Shown: positions 11,650 to 20,793 of the stretch, one piece after another | How positions within the stretch are numbered: the stretch's first letter is position 1 | Layout: each line of letters starts with the position of its first letter | Origin: Pelodera strongyloides | Taxonomy: Eukaryota > Nematoda > Chromadorea > Rhabditida > Rhabditidae | DNA: 64,000 nt | NCBI GenBank assembly: GCA_036852015.1 | Contig: JAANDG010000100.1 | Coordinates: forward strand, 186,001-250,000 | Reading direction: 5' to 3' | Notes under the pieces: model-generated | Told to the model about the DNA's origin: nothing | Database searches by the model: none | What the model saw: the letters and a program-made list of their open reading frames with translations, nothing else | Position numbers and translations under genes: made by a program

Positions 11650-12325
11650 AGTCATTCTCGGTGGTTCTACGGGAGCGTCCGGAAGCGACAGAGGTGTCCT
11701 TCAGCGACGGGGAACGGCGGCGGTTCCACGGGACCGTCCGGAAGCGACAGAGGTGTCCTTCAGCGACGGAGAACGGCGGCGGCTCCACGGAATCTTCCTG
11801 AAGCGACCGAGATGTCCTTCAGCAACTAGGAACGGCGACGGTTCCACGGGGCGTTCTGAAGCGACAGAGATGTCCTTCAGCGACGGGGAACGGCGGCGGT
11901 TCCACGGAATCTGCCTGAAGCGACCGAGATGTCCTTCAGCAACAAGGAACGGCGACGGTTCCACGGGAGCGTTCTGAAGCGATAGAGAGGTCCTTCAGCA
12001 ACAAGGAACGGCGGCGGTTCCACGGGAGCGTTCTGAAGCGTCCGAGATGTCCTTCAGCAACAAGGAACGGCGACGGTTCCACGGGAGCTGCCTGAAGCGA
12101 CCGAGATGTCCTTCAGCAACAAGGAACGGCGACGGTTCCACGGGAGCGTTCTGAAGCGACAGAGATGTCCTTCAGCAACAAGGAACGGCGGCGGTTCCAC
12201 GGGAGCGTTCTGAAGCGACCGAGATGTCCTTCAGCAACAAGGAACGGCGACGGTTCCACGGGAGCTGCCTGAAGCGACCGAGATGTCCTTCAGCAACAAG
12301 GAACGGTGACGGTTCCACTGGAGCA
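11650..12325 (+). repeat. 59-bp GC-rich minisatellite, array 1
   Basis: About 11-12 units spaced by exactly 59 bases (for example GGAACGGC at 12123, 12182 and 12241). Units contain GAACGGCGACGGTTCCACGG and GAGATGTCCTTCAGCAACAA, with variants (GACGGGG versus AACAAGG; CCTGAAG versus TCTGAAG). Because 59 is not a multiple of 3 and units lack stops, long overlapping ORFs appear on both strands; these are not taken as genes. Confidence 0.88.
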
Positions 12326-12669
12326 ACGGGTGTGGAAGGGTCTGCAGCAGCCCACTCCACTGATGACCGCAGCAAGTGAGTAGTGACAGCGCCGGCCAAC
12401 TACTCAGACGAAGAATCCTCGAGTTGAGAAATGGCCGCGTCGACCAAGTTCTCTGACGAATCCTCCCACAGTGAAGTGACAGCGACGGTCAGCTTCCGAA
12501 GATCGGAATTACGTGCGTCACGTCCTTCAAGGCGAATTGTAAACAGTGCCTGCTTCAGACAACTGCTCGAAGCCGCAACGATTGCGGGATCAGACTCAAG
12601 AGGACAACAGCGACCTGTTGACCTTACTACCGAAACAATTTTGGGCGGCGCAAGTTCAAAAGAAACGGC

Positions 12670-12736
12670 GCACCATATAAGTGGTAGAATGCTCGCCTGC
12701 CACGCGGGCGGCCCGGGTTCGTTCCCGGACGGTGCA
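12670..12736 (+). tRNA. tRNA-Gly(GCC)-like gene with shortened D-arm, copy 1
   Basis: From the variable-side A-box half onward it matches a eukaryotic tRNA-Gly(GCC): GTGGTAGAATGCTCGCCTGC, GCC anticodon in a CGCCTGCCACGCGGGCG stem-loop, and a GGCCCGGGTTCGTTCCCGG T-arm region. The 7-bp acceptor (GCACCAT..ACGGTGC) pairs except one position. The 5' part ATA before AGTGGTAGAAT is about three bases shorter than the usual D-arm, and the D-stem cannot form normally. It may be a pseudogene or a carried promoter. It lies inside the tandem macro-unit. Confidence 0.65.
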
Positions 12737-13287
12737 CCATATAAATAAATGGTACCGATGTCTAGCGGATAAACTTCTTCTGCCACGCGGGTCTTGATTG
12801 TTTTAAATAGCTTTATTATAAAAATATATGCGCTGGATAAATAACAACCCTACGGCCTCAGGCCCAGTACACCCCGGCGTCGGGGGTGCTTCAGCAACAA
12901 GCCCTTGCTCCAAGGGTTATCAGCAACGTCCCCACTGCTGCCAGGGGGAGAACCTCGTCGATGTTCGTCGACCGAAATGGGAGTGAATTCTGGGCTATGG
13001 CCCTGGGTTAAGTAGCGAAATCTTTAGGCGGGATTATTATTGCGGTAACCAATAAGCGATAAGGGGCGGAGCTTACATTAATGCAGAATTTTGCAAAAAC
13101 ATGCTAAATGTGTGAATATCACGTGAAGTTCAAAGAACGAATCTTGTGATAATATTACGGAAATTGTTATGTAAACAAATTAATATTAATGAAAACATAA
13201 ATAATGCAAGAATGTGAAACAATAATGACGTAATATAATGAAATATGATAACGACCTTAAAGAATAAGGTTGAATTTAAGCCGCTGG

Positions 13288-14009
13288 AGTCATTCTCGGT
13301 GGTTCTACGGGAGCGTCCGGAAGCGACAGAGGTGTCCTTCAGCGACGGGGAACGGCGGCGGTTCCACGGGAGCGTCCGGAAGCGACAGAGGTGTCCTTCA
13401 GCGACGGAGAACGGCGGCGGCTCCACGGAATCTTCCTGAAGCGACCGAGATGCCCTTCAGCAACTAGGAACGGCGACGGTTCCACGGGGCGTTCTGAAGC
13501 GACAGAGATGTCCTTCAGCGACGGGGAACGGCGGCGGTTCCACGGAATCTGCCTGAAGCGACCGAGATGTCCTTCAGCAACAAGGAACGGCGACGGTTCC
13601 ACGGGAGCGTTCTGAAGCGACAGAGAGGTCCTTCAGCAACAAGGAACGGCGGCGGTTCCACGGGAGCGTTCTGAAGCGTCCGAGATGTCCTTCAGCAACA
13701 AGGAACGGCGACGGTTCCACGGGAGCGTTCTGAAGCGACAGAGATGTCCTTCAGCAACAAGGAACGGCGACGGTTCCACGGGAGCTGCCTGAAGCGACCG
13801 AGATGTCCTTCAGCAACAAGGAACGGCGACGGTTCCACGGGAGCGTTCTGAAGCGACAGAGATGTCCTTCAGCAACAAGGAACGGCGACGGTTCCACGGG
13901 AGCGTTCTGAAGCGACCGAGATGTCCTTCAGCAACAAGGAACGGCGACGGTTCCACGGGAGCGTTCTGAAGCGACAGAGATGTCCTTCAGCAACAAGGAA
14001 CGGCGACGG
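13288..14009 (+). repeat. 59-bp GC-rich minisatellite, array 2
   Basis: The same 59-bp unit as array 1, about 12 copies. The first four units follow the variant order of array 1; later units differ in order, so the arrays changed after the macro-duplication. Confidence 0.88.
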
Positions 14010-14356
14010 CAACGGGTGTGGAAGGGTCTGCAGCAGCCCACTCCACTGATGACCGCAGCAAGTGAGTAGTGACAGCGCCGGCCAACTACTCAGACGAAGA
14101 ATCCTCGAGTTGAGAAATGGCCGCGTCGACCAAGTTCTCTGACGAATCCTTCCCACAGTGAAGTGACAGCGACGGTCAGCTTCCGAAGATCGGAATTACG
14201 TGCGTCACGTCCTTCAAGGCGAATTGTAAACAGTGCCTGCTTCAGACAACTGCTCGAAGCCGCAACGATTGCGGGATCAGACTCAAGAGGACAACAGCGA
14301 CCTGTTGACCTTACTACCGAAACAATTTTGGGCGGCGCAAGTTCAAAAGAAACGGC

Positions 14357-14424
14357 GCACCATATAAGTGGTAGAATGCTCGCCTGCCACGCGGGCGGCC
14401 CGGGTTCGTTTCCCGGACGGTGCA
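14357..14424 (+). tRNA. tRNA-Gly(GCC)-like gene with shortened D-arm, copy 2
   Basis: Same as the copy at 12670, but with one extra T in the T-loop region (TTCGTTTCCC), giving 68 bases. The D-arm defect is shared, so it predates the duplication. The anticodon arm is intact with GCC. Confidence 0.6.
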
Positions 14425-14525
14425 CCATATAAATAAATGGTACCGATGTTAGCGGATAAACTTCTTCTGCCACGCGGGTCTTGATTGTTTTAAATAGCTT
14501 TATTACAAAAATATATGCGCTGGAT

Positions 14526-14965
14526 AAATAACAACCCTACGGCCTCAGGCCCAGTACACCCCGGCGTCGGGGGTGCTTCAGCAACAAGCCCTTGCTCCAA
14601 GGGTTATCAGCAACGTCCCCACTGCTGCCAGGGGGAGAACCTCGTCGATGTTCGTCGACCGAAATGGGAGTGAATTCTGGGCTATGGCCCTGGGTTAAGT
14701 AGCGAAATCTTTAGGCGGGATTATTATTGCGGTAACCAATAAGTGATAAGGGGCGGAGCTTACATTAATGCAGAATTTTGCAAAAACATGCTAAATGTGT
14801 GAATATCACGTGAAGTTCAAAGAACGAATATTGTGATAATATTACGGAAATTGTTATGTAAACAAATTAATATTAATGAAAACATAAATAATGCAAGAAT
14901 GTGAAACAATAATGACGTAATATAATGAAATATGATAACGACCTTAAAGAATAAGGTTGAATAAA
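14526..14965 (+). repeat. Tandem macro-unit 3, partial
   Basis: Repeats the first roughly 440 bases of the macro-unit up to GAATAAGGTTGAAT, where units 1 and 2 enter the minisatellite. From there the sequence turns into the right arm of the composite element. Confidence 0.85.
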
Positions 14966-15212
14966 GTGCTAAACAGGAGTTTACGCACAGAGGTGCCAGA
15001 GAAAAAAACCGAGAGAGCAGACAACCAAAGCGGATAGACAACGAGAGGAAGGGCCAGGCAACGGTATACATTTGTGGATGCGCTCGGCGGAAAAAGTTCC
15101 CCGGGGTGAATGTCGATAAAATTTTGTTTGCATATATTGTAATAAACACTTTTAATAAAAATTAAGACGAAATCGTAAATATAGGTTTACTTTGATGGGC
15201 CTGTCCCTTTAA

Positions 15213-15960
15213 GGTCGGCGTTTGTCGACTTTAATCTGTCGTAGTCTTTCAATTTGGGCATATGATAAAATGACCGCACTTTTAAACAGAACCATATGCT
15301 AATTCGCATATAGGCATTATTTCTGTATATTTTATGCATGTTTTTCTGAAAAAAATGTGAAGTCTATGATAATGCAACTCCCATTCGCGTGCACCTTTTG
15401 TCAGGCCTACTCCTAACTAGGTACAATGCAGCTTTAAAGTGCTAATGATCTACGATCTATTCATTAATTAGCAGAATGCCGAAAATTAGTGATAGACAGA
15501 CATTGTTTCGGAAACATTAAACGTACCAACCCTCCAACGTGGCATTCGAAAAAAGAATGCCCAAAGCTGTAGTCGTTCACATGGTTTGCTTCATGTGTGC
15601 GTTCGATGGACGAGGAATCATAAAATAAGGTGCATTAAGATACGCAAGATAACGCAACTGGGACAAACCGAACTCTGACACACTTATGCTATCCACAGCA
15701 GATACTCCGCAGGCAACGACATAATAATTAATTAATATAATTAAAAGAGCGCAACACCTTGATATGCGATGGATGGAAAACAAAGTAGATGAAATAGATA
15801 GTTGAAAATCATTTCCACCAACAATCCCCAGATATGTACTTCCAAAGAAGTTAGTAAAAGTTTGATCTCGTCAATTGAGTAGCTACGTGTTCCCGTTATC
15901 AGCTAACCGAAAGTTCCACATATAGAAGGTATTATGCCATAATAAATTTTCTGTTGGTAT
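15213..15960. other. Spacer without a supported gene
   Basis: AT-rich unique DNA. A minus-strand ORF at 15783-15577 contains a hydrophobic CCALLIILINYYVVAC stretch but has no ATG in frame and no convincing acceptor, so it is not called. Confidence 0.5.
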
Positions 15961-15964
15961 TTCA

Positions 15965-16606
15965 CCCGGGCACTGCGGTAATTACACTTGCGCACTGCGG
16001 TACTTGCACGCACTACGGTACTCGCGCACTACGCGTACGGTACTCGCGCACTGCGGTACTCGCGCGGTGCGGTACTCACGCACTGCGGTACTCGCGCGGT
16101 GCGGTACTCGCGCGGTGCGGTACTCGCGCAGCGCGGTACTCGCGCAGTGCGGTACTCGCGCAGTGCGGTACTCACGCAGTGCGGTACTCACGCACTGCGG
16201 TACTCACGCACTACGGTACTCGCGCACTACGGTACTCACGCACTACGGTACTCACGCACTACGGTACTCACGCACTACGGTACTCACGCACTACACTCAC
16301 GCACTACGGTACTCACGCACTACGGTACTCACGCACTACGGTACTCACGCACCACGGTACTCACACACTAAGGTTCTTACGCACTAAGGTTCTTACGTAC
16401 TAAGGTTCTTACGTACTAAGGTTCTTACGCACTAAGGTTCTTACGCACTACGGTGCGTACGCACTACGGTATTTACGCACTAAGGTATTTACGCACTAAG
16501 GTATTTACGCACTAAGGCACTTACACACTAAGGCACTTACACACCAAGGCACTTACACACTAAGGTACTTACACACTAAGGTACTTACACACTACGGTAC
16601 TCACAC
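15965..16606 (+). repeat. 16-bp satellite array with graded unit variants
   Basis: About 40 head-to-tail units of 16 bases. Units change along the array in blocks: GCACTGCGGTACTCGC-type at the left, then CACTACGGTACTCACG, then CACTAAGGTTCTTACG, then CACTAAGGTATTTACG, and finally CACTAAGGCACTTACA near 16520-16590. GC content falls from left to right. Open frames in all registers come from the repeat. Confidence 0.92.
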
Positions 16607-16842
16607 ACCTCTCAATCCTCCTTCACACACACCTCTCTCCATTTCTCCCTATCTTCATCCCAGTGTTTGATCATCATGGTTACATCAACTCTTGCCCATG
16701 GAAAGAAACCACGGAATGTAGACCCTTACACACTACAATTGCTATCAATCATATTTCCTTGAATCTGCATATAGCTCTTATTTGTTCTAAAGCATAAGTG
16801 TGGGATTTGGTTTTTTTCCCTTTTGAGTTTGTTTGAAATAAA

Positions 16843-17364
16843 CTAATTGACCCACCCGGGTCCCTCTCCCTGCAAGTGTTCCTTTTCCAGGATGGTATGC
16901 TGCTCCTCGTTGCTCATAACCTCGGCATTGAGTTCGAAGGTGTCCTCATCCACATGTTTCGGAAGTTCATTGAAGCCACCGCATTCCTTCGATTCCTAAA
17001 GATATTGATTAAATACCAACGATGCAAGTTTATGAAAATGTTCGCGTAAACAACGAACTCGGTTAAAGCCCACATAAGGCGTTAGCGCAAAAACCATATT
17101 TCGCACAATAGTGGAAGATAATTTTACTACATACTGCGTTCGTCCTGGGCGAAATTGGTCTTTTGCCGAACATCATAATGGACTTAATTTTGATTCAATA
17201 ATTAAAATACATGCAAAATGCCTAAATTTCTAGAAAACGTTTGGGAATGGATAAAGATAAAACGTGAAAGTTCGAACTTTGATGAAATCTAACGAAAACT
17301 AGCAAGAAACAGTCGGAAACATACTTGCAGACTTTACCTGACAGGCATTAGGCACACCAGGCAT
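16843..17364 (-). CDS. Putative small two-exon gene (or 3' end of one), unrecognised
   Basis: Minus-strand exon 16995-16843 has an acceptor CTTTAG and reads ESKECGGFNELPKHVDEDTF, then ELNAEVMSNEEQ and so on to GEGPGWVN and TAG (50 codons). It joins in phase 0 to 17364-17338 (MPGVPNACQ, donor GTAAAG). The codon use is protein-like and acidic, and the reading frame ends cleanly. The short first exon lacks a signal peptide; another frame of the same exon is hydrophobic (VFILCLVCLMPV), so the true 5' structure may differ. No family recognised. Confidence 0.4.
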
Positions 17365-17943
17365 AAGATGAATACTGATAAAATCCGAAAACAGACACCC
17401 TTTTAACCATAATCATCATATGTTAATTTGCAAATGTTTACTATCTATTTAAGTTTTAAGGTTACATTTACACGTTTCAAAATTCTTTCCGTGCTATAAA
17501 CTAACCCTCACTATCAACTACTAAATACAATTACCATATTGGCGTACAAAAGAGGAATAATTGTAATCGATAAGTAACTACTGATTATAATCGATCGATT
17601 AGACACAGGTTAAATGAAATCAAGATAAAAGAAACACATAACCTACCTGTAACTGATGAATGGCAGCACTCGTGGAGCAATGTTTAGCCAAATTAGAATA
17701 ACGGTTTACTTATCACAAAGTTGCATATTCGTTGCATTTGTAATTTATTCGTCGCTCCAGTCTCCCTGTTTAAATTGTCTCTAACACATGGAAATAGTAC
17801 GTTTCAGCAAACACATATGAATGATGAGAACAGTGTTATCAGCTATTTGTTCAGACACCTCATTTAGAAACCGCCAGTGCCATAAGCTTTTATTTCGCAT
17901 AAACTACTTAATTTACAAATTAACTTAATTAACAACGGGAAAG

Positions 17944-18020
17944 GGTTAAAGGAGGAGGCTAACGAGATCTAAGTGTACAATTCTTTCCGTTTTATCGAAA
18001 TAAGATGGTGTTATCTTCCA
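17944..18020 (+). mobile_element. Solo left end of the AGGAGGAGGC MITE
   Basis: GGTTAAAGGAGGAGGCTAACG and about 70 following bases resemble the left arm of the hairpin at 5341. No right arm follows. Confidence 0.6.
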
Positions 18021-18262
18021 ATAAACATGGTTATCAAGCACCCGCTTTTAACTAAAAGGAATAAACAATCATAATGCTTTGAATTCTATCAAAGTTCTTT
18101 ATCGTATTGTGTGTCCCGAGGGCGTAATGTACAATTAGCCGTCCCGTGGGGATCTGTCTACATGGACAGAAACCCTCGGGACACATAATAGAATATAAAT
18201 TATATAAGAAGTGCAACGGATAGCCAGATACCCTTGAGACACACAGAATTATAGTCACACAG

Positions 18263-18595
18263 GAATGTGGAAACCCTGATATGGCCCCGATTCTTCCAAA
18301 ATCCCCGATATGGCCCCGACCAAGTCCCGATATTTGCCGGATCACAAATAATCCGGCCCATACATATCATCGGGAACAAGGCCGGATATGGCCCCGATAC
18401 CCCGATTATTTCTCGAAAACCCCCGATGTGCCCCCGATTACTTCTCGAAAAACCCCGATATGGCCCCGATCATTTCACAAAACCCCGACATGGGCCCCAT
18501 TTTTTTTCCAAAAAAACCCGGATATGACCCCGATCAAGACCGGCTTTTTTGATGGACGGATCGGGGCCATATCGGGGTTTTTGTTTTTCCATGGA
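18263..18595. repeat. CCCCGATATGGCCCCGAT repeat with terminal inverted copy
   Basis: Six or more irregular units of (A)CCCCGAT(A)TGGCCCCGA are in direct orientation (18275-18535). They face one inverted copy, ATCGGGGCCATATCGGGG, at 18560-18580, close to a matching TTTTTCCATGG end. A much shorter hairpin of the same type is at 22282-22349. It looks like a small inverted-repeat element whose one arm was expanded by internal repetition. Confidence 0.7.
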
Positions 18596-18711
18596 GTAAT
18601 AAAAAGCCGCTATGAATTCTGGGTGGTCAACTGCAGAGCTGCGACTCCAACTGCATCTACAGTTGCAGTCTAATTTTATATTTTCTACAAGGAAAGTCAG
18701 CATTTCGCAAA

Positions 18712-18752
18712 CCTGACCACCTGCTCCGAAAAATATCAACGAAAAGAGCATT
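18712..18752 (-). pseudogene. Inverted remnant of a cluster signal-peptide exon
   Basis: Reverse complement reads CCCTAATGCTCTTTTCGTTG, the same leader and start (MLFSLIF) as the signal-peptide exon at 19268. It then diverges after about 30 bases. It lies head-to-head with the promoter-like block at 18793, suggesting an inverted duplication at the left edge of the cluster. Confidence 0.6.
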
Positions 18753-18792
18753 AGGGTCTGACGATAAGATATAAGACATAAATTACAAAACA

Positions 18793-19267
18793 AATCGTAA
18801 TGACAAGTTGTATGATTTTACTTTACTTCACCGGACACTACACTCTATTCTGTATTTTATTGGGTTTGACAATAGTCGTCTAAAGATATCGTAATAGTTA
18901 TTGTCTACCTATCCTTTGACTACCATACTTACAACAATAAAAACTCGACAGAAAAAACACGTGGTTCAAAGAAAAAAGCAAAAAAATACAAATGTTTCAA
19001 GTAAATCTACGTTACTTTGCCTCATTGATTTGTATTAGGGTTTTGCCCTATGATTGTCTTTGGGTATCGTTTTTAAGTTCATCTAATTATTTTTTCAGTA
19101 GTACTGTTCGCTGCCCCGCTAATTTTATTGAAATTAGTTAAACTAGATCCGTGAGTTTACGTAGGTCCTCTTGCAAAGTTTTAATTGATCTTCTTAACAT
19201 CTCATGCTCTACATCATGTGTTCCTTGAAACTATATTATTATCAGTATATCTGAACGACAGACCCTA
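18793..19267 (+). repeat. Cluster upstream block, copy 1
   Basis: About 450 bases ahead of the signal-peptide exon at 19268 that recur ahead of the ones at 29083 (28630-29082) and 37647 (37110-37646). Shared strings include TTACTTCACCGGACACTACA, CTATTCTG, GTCGTCTAAA and ACTACCATAC. It probably contains the promoter of the linker-less gene type, and it marks block duplication. Confidence 0.75.
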
Positions 19268-19355
19268 ATGCTCTTTTCTTTGATATTCGTTCTCGTCTTA
19301 TTCACAACAAGAACTGATGCCTGCAAGGAGGAAGAACCAGTAGATGCATCACCTG
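19268..19355 (+). pseudogene. Orphan signal-peptide exon of the 8-Cys family (copy H)
   Basis: ATG opens MLFSLIFVLVLFTTRTDAC and continues KEEEPVDASP to a phase-1 donor G|GTTGGT. It is homologous to exon 1 of the complete gene at 29083. No matching exon 2 or 3 of that type follows before the next gene starts at 20794. Phase would permit splicing into exon 3 at 21465 (G+AC) or exon 2 at 21074, so it may serve as an alternative first exon; otherwise it is a relic. Confidence 0.6.
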
Positions 19356-19959
19356 GTTGGTTTAAATTGACAATAATCATGGAAAAGTGCATAGAAAACA
19401 TGTTGGCCAAGAAGCATAGCCACCTTTATTAATTTCGGTGGCCAATATGTATGTATATTCATAAATCTGGTTCACCTAAAGCCAGAGTTGAACACTTGTT
19501 GTGCGTTGAAAGCTTGATCTTGACAATCCCAAGCACAGCCGATGCCACAGACATCTTGCGAAAATAAAGTTAAAAAAAAACTGTCCGGTGAGTAGTCTAA
19601 AATAATAGCCTGCCACGGCGAGCGGTGGACCACTGGAGTGTGCGGTAGATGTGCTATTAATGTGCGGGCATGCACTGTAGCTGCCGCACCTGTTTCGCGC
19701 GACTATTTATGAGATATAATTGTGATGCGCAAACTGGAGTTCTTGTCTTATCTTATTGCGCAGCCGTGGCGCACCATCGGCGCACCTTATTTTTGAAGTG
19801 CAATGCACGGTTTATGCGTTCATGGTGATTCATTGATTGTTTGACATATTGTATGCCTTCTTTCTGATGTTCTTCCCCATATACACCGATTTAGTTTGTT
19901 ATTTGGTCATTCGACTGAGCGTCCCTCATATTTGCAGTTGTATACAAAAATGAACCTGG

Positions 19960-20100
19960 CACTGAATTGGTGCCATTATGGCATGGCTGACATCATTGCG
20001 GCTGTCAATTTTTTTTCATATCCATATAGCCTTGTCAATTTCCGAAAATGTACGTAAGGAAGAACAGACGTCAAGCAATTTACATTCACTAGTTTATGAA
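19960..20100 (-). repeat. Repeated intron segment, copy 1
   Basis: A block containing GGTGCCATTATGGC, GCGGCTGTCAATTTTTT, CATATCCATATA and CGTCAAGCAATTTACATTCA also lies at 29750-29945 (inside intron 1 of the gene at 29083) and 38370-38575. It shows that each orphan exon is followed by the same intron as the complete gene. Confidence 0.7.
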
Positions 20101-20439
20101 ATGAATGCACGATTCAAGTGTACATGCATTGTACCTACCGCAAATTATCCCAGATGAATTACGGTATTTCGAATTCACATGCCACGGCGTATTCTGGAAA
20201 TCAAGTGAAAAGCACAGCTAATTGAACACACGCCTTCTTCATAACTCGTTGAAAAAATAAAGCATGCGCTTGAATATCACTGTTCAAATGGTCCCCTGAT
20301 AAAGAAAAGTTCACAATGTTTCTGTTTATTGAGCTCATATTTTATCCAACGTTGCCGTAACCACGGCACGGTCTATTGTTATTCCCCACTGTATCCAAGG
20401 GAAGACACCGTAAAATAAATAATAAGATAATAATATTTC

Positions 20440-20560
20440 TTACTGTGTAAAACAGCTTTATATATATCCAACTGTCCAACAAACGAACAAACTACATACA
20501 ATACCAAATTCACCAATATTGCATGGCACAAACAGCTGGTTTTCTATCCCACTGCGTTTT
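20440..20560 (-). pseudogene. 3'-flank ghost of a minus-strand family member
   Basis: Sequence around CAACAAACGAACAAACTACATACAAT..GCACAAACAGCTGGTT matches the region just 3' of the minus-strand gene at 33307 (CAACAAGCTACAATTC..AGCACAAACGGCTG) and a longer copy at 39790-39950. The corresponding coding exons are absent here. It implies that a minus-strand member once lay upstream and was deleted. Confidence 0.45.
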
Positions 20561-20793
20561 TTGCGTTCAACAAAAACTACTGGAATGAAACGCTTTCCTT
20601 GTTTGATGGCCCTTTTTGCGTGGGCTAACGAGTTAGGTACTTAAAAATAAGCACCTTTTTAACAGTAGGAATTTCCTAGACCACCCAGGATTTCTAAACG
20701 CCGCCGTTTTTTGGTACTTTAACATGATTTGCGAAGATCAAAGCCAGACATGATTCTTTCCAATAATAATCTGATACTACTGATTTATTCACT

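Larger units (their letters stand above)
11201..12838 (+). repeat. Tandem macro-unit 1 (1,638 bp)
   Basis: Begins AAATAACAACCCTACGGCC and is repeated nearly identically from 12839 and again from 14526. Contents in order: a GC-rich leader with CCCCGGCGTCGGGGG palindrome, an AT-rich stretch, the 59-bp minisatellite, a unique CTCGAGTTGAGAAATGGCC segment, the tRNA-Gly-like gene, and a tail ending ATATATGCGCTGG. Confidence 0.85.
12839..14525 (+). repeat. Tandem macro-unit 2 (1,687 bp)
   Basis: Nearly identical to 11201-12838, with the same order of parts. It is 49 bases longer, mainly because its 59-bp array differs in unit number and order, and it has scattered 1-base differences (for example GTTCGTTTCCC versus GTTCGTTCCC in the tRNA T-loop). 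Confidence 0.85.
10961..15208. mobile_element. 4.25-kb composite TTAA element carrying tRNA-Gly-like genes and minisatellites
   Basis: Left end AGGGACAGGCCCATTAAAAT and right end TTTGATGGGCCTGTCCCT are flanked by TTAA at 10957-10960 and 15209-15212. Homology between the ends continues inward for about 150 bases (TATATTTACGATTTC, TATTACAATATAT, CCCAGGGGAACTTTTT opposite AAAAAGTTCCCCGGGG). The same family as a plain roughly 440-bp hairpin is at 49783-50225. Here the interior is filled by 2.3 tandem copies of a 1.64-1.69-kb unit (11201-14965), each with a 59-bp minisatellite and, in two, a tRNA-Gly-like sequence. No transposase ORF is present, so it would be non-autonomous. Confidence 0.8.

Noticed and set aside
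11492..14156. Overlapping ORFs with SPSLKDISVASER / RRSPSLKD-type repeats on both strands
   Set aside because: They are translations of the 59-bp minisatellite, present in several frames and on both strands; no start, splice or codon signal favours any of them.
15577..15783. Minus-strand ORF with a hydrophobic segment resembling a neuropeptide precursor
   Set aside because: No in-frame ATG, no dibasic cleavage sites with amidation signals, and no acceptor upstream.
15954..16403. ORFs of the form TVLTHYGTHALRYSR
   Set aside because: A 16-bp satellite without stops yields open frames in all three registers; no evidence of a gene.
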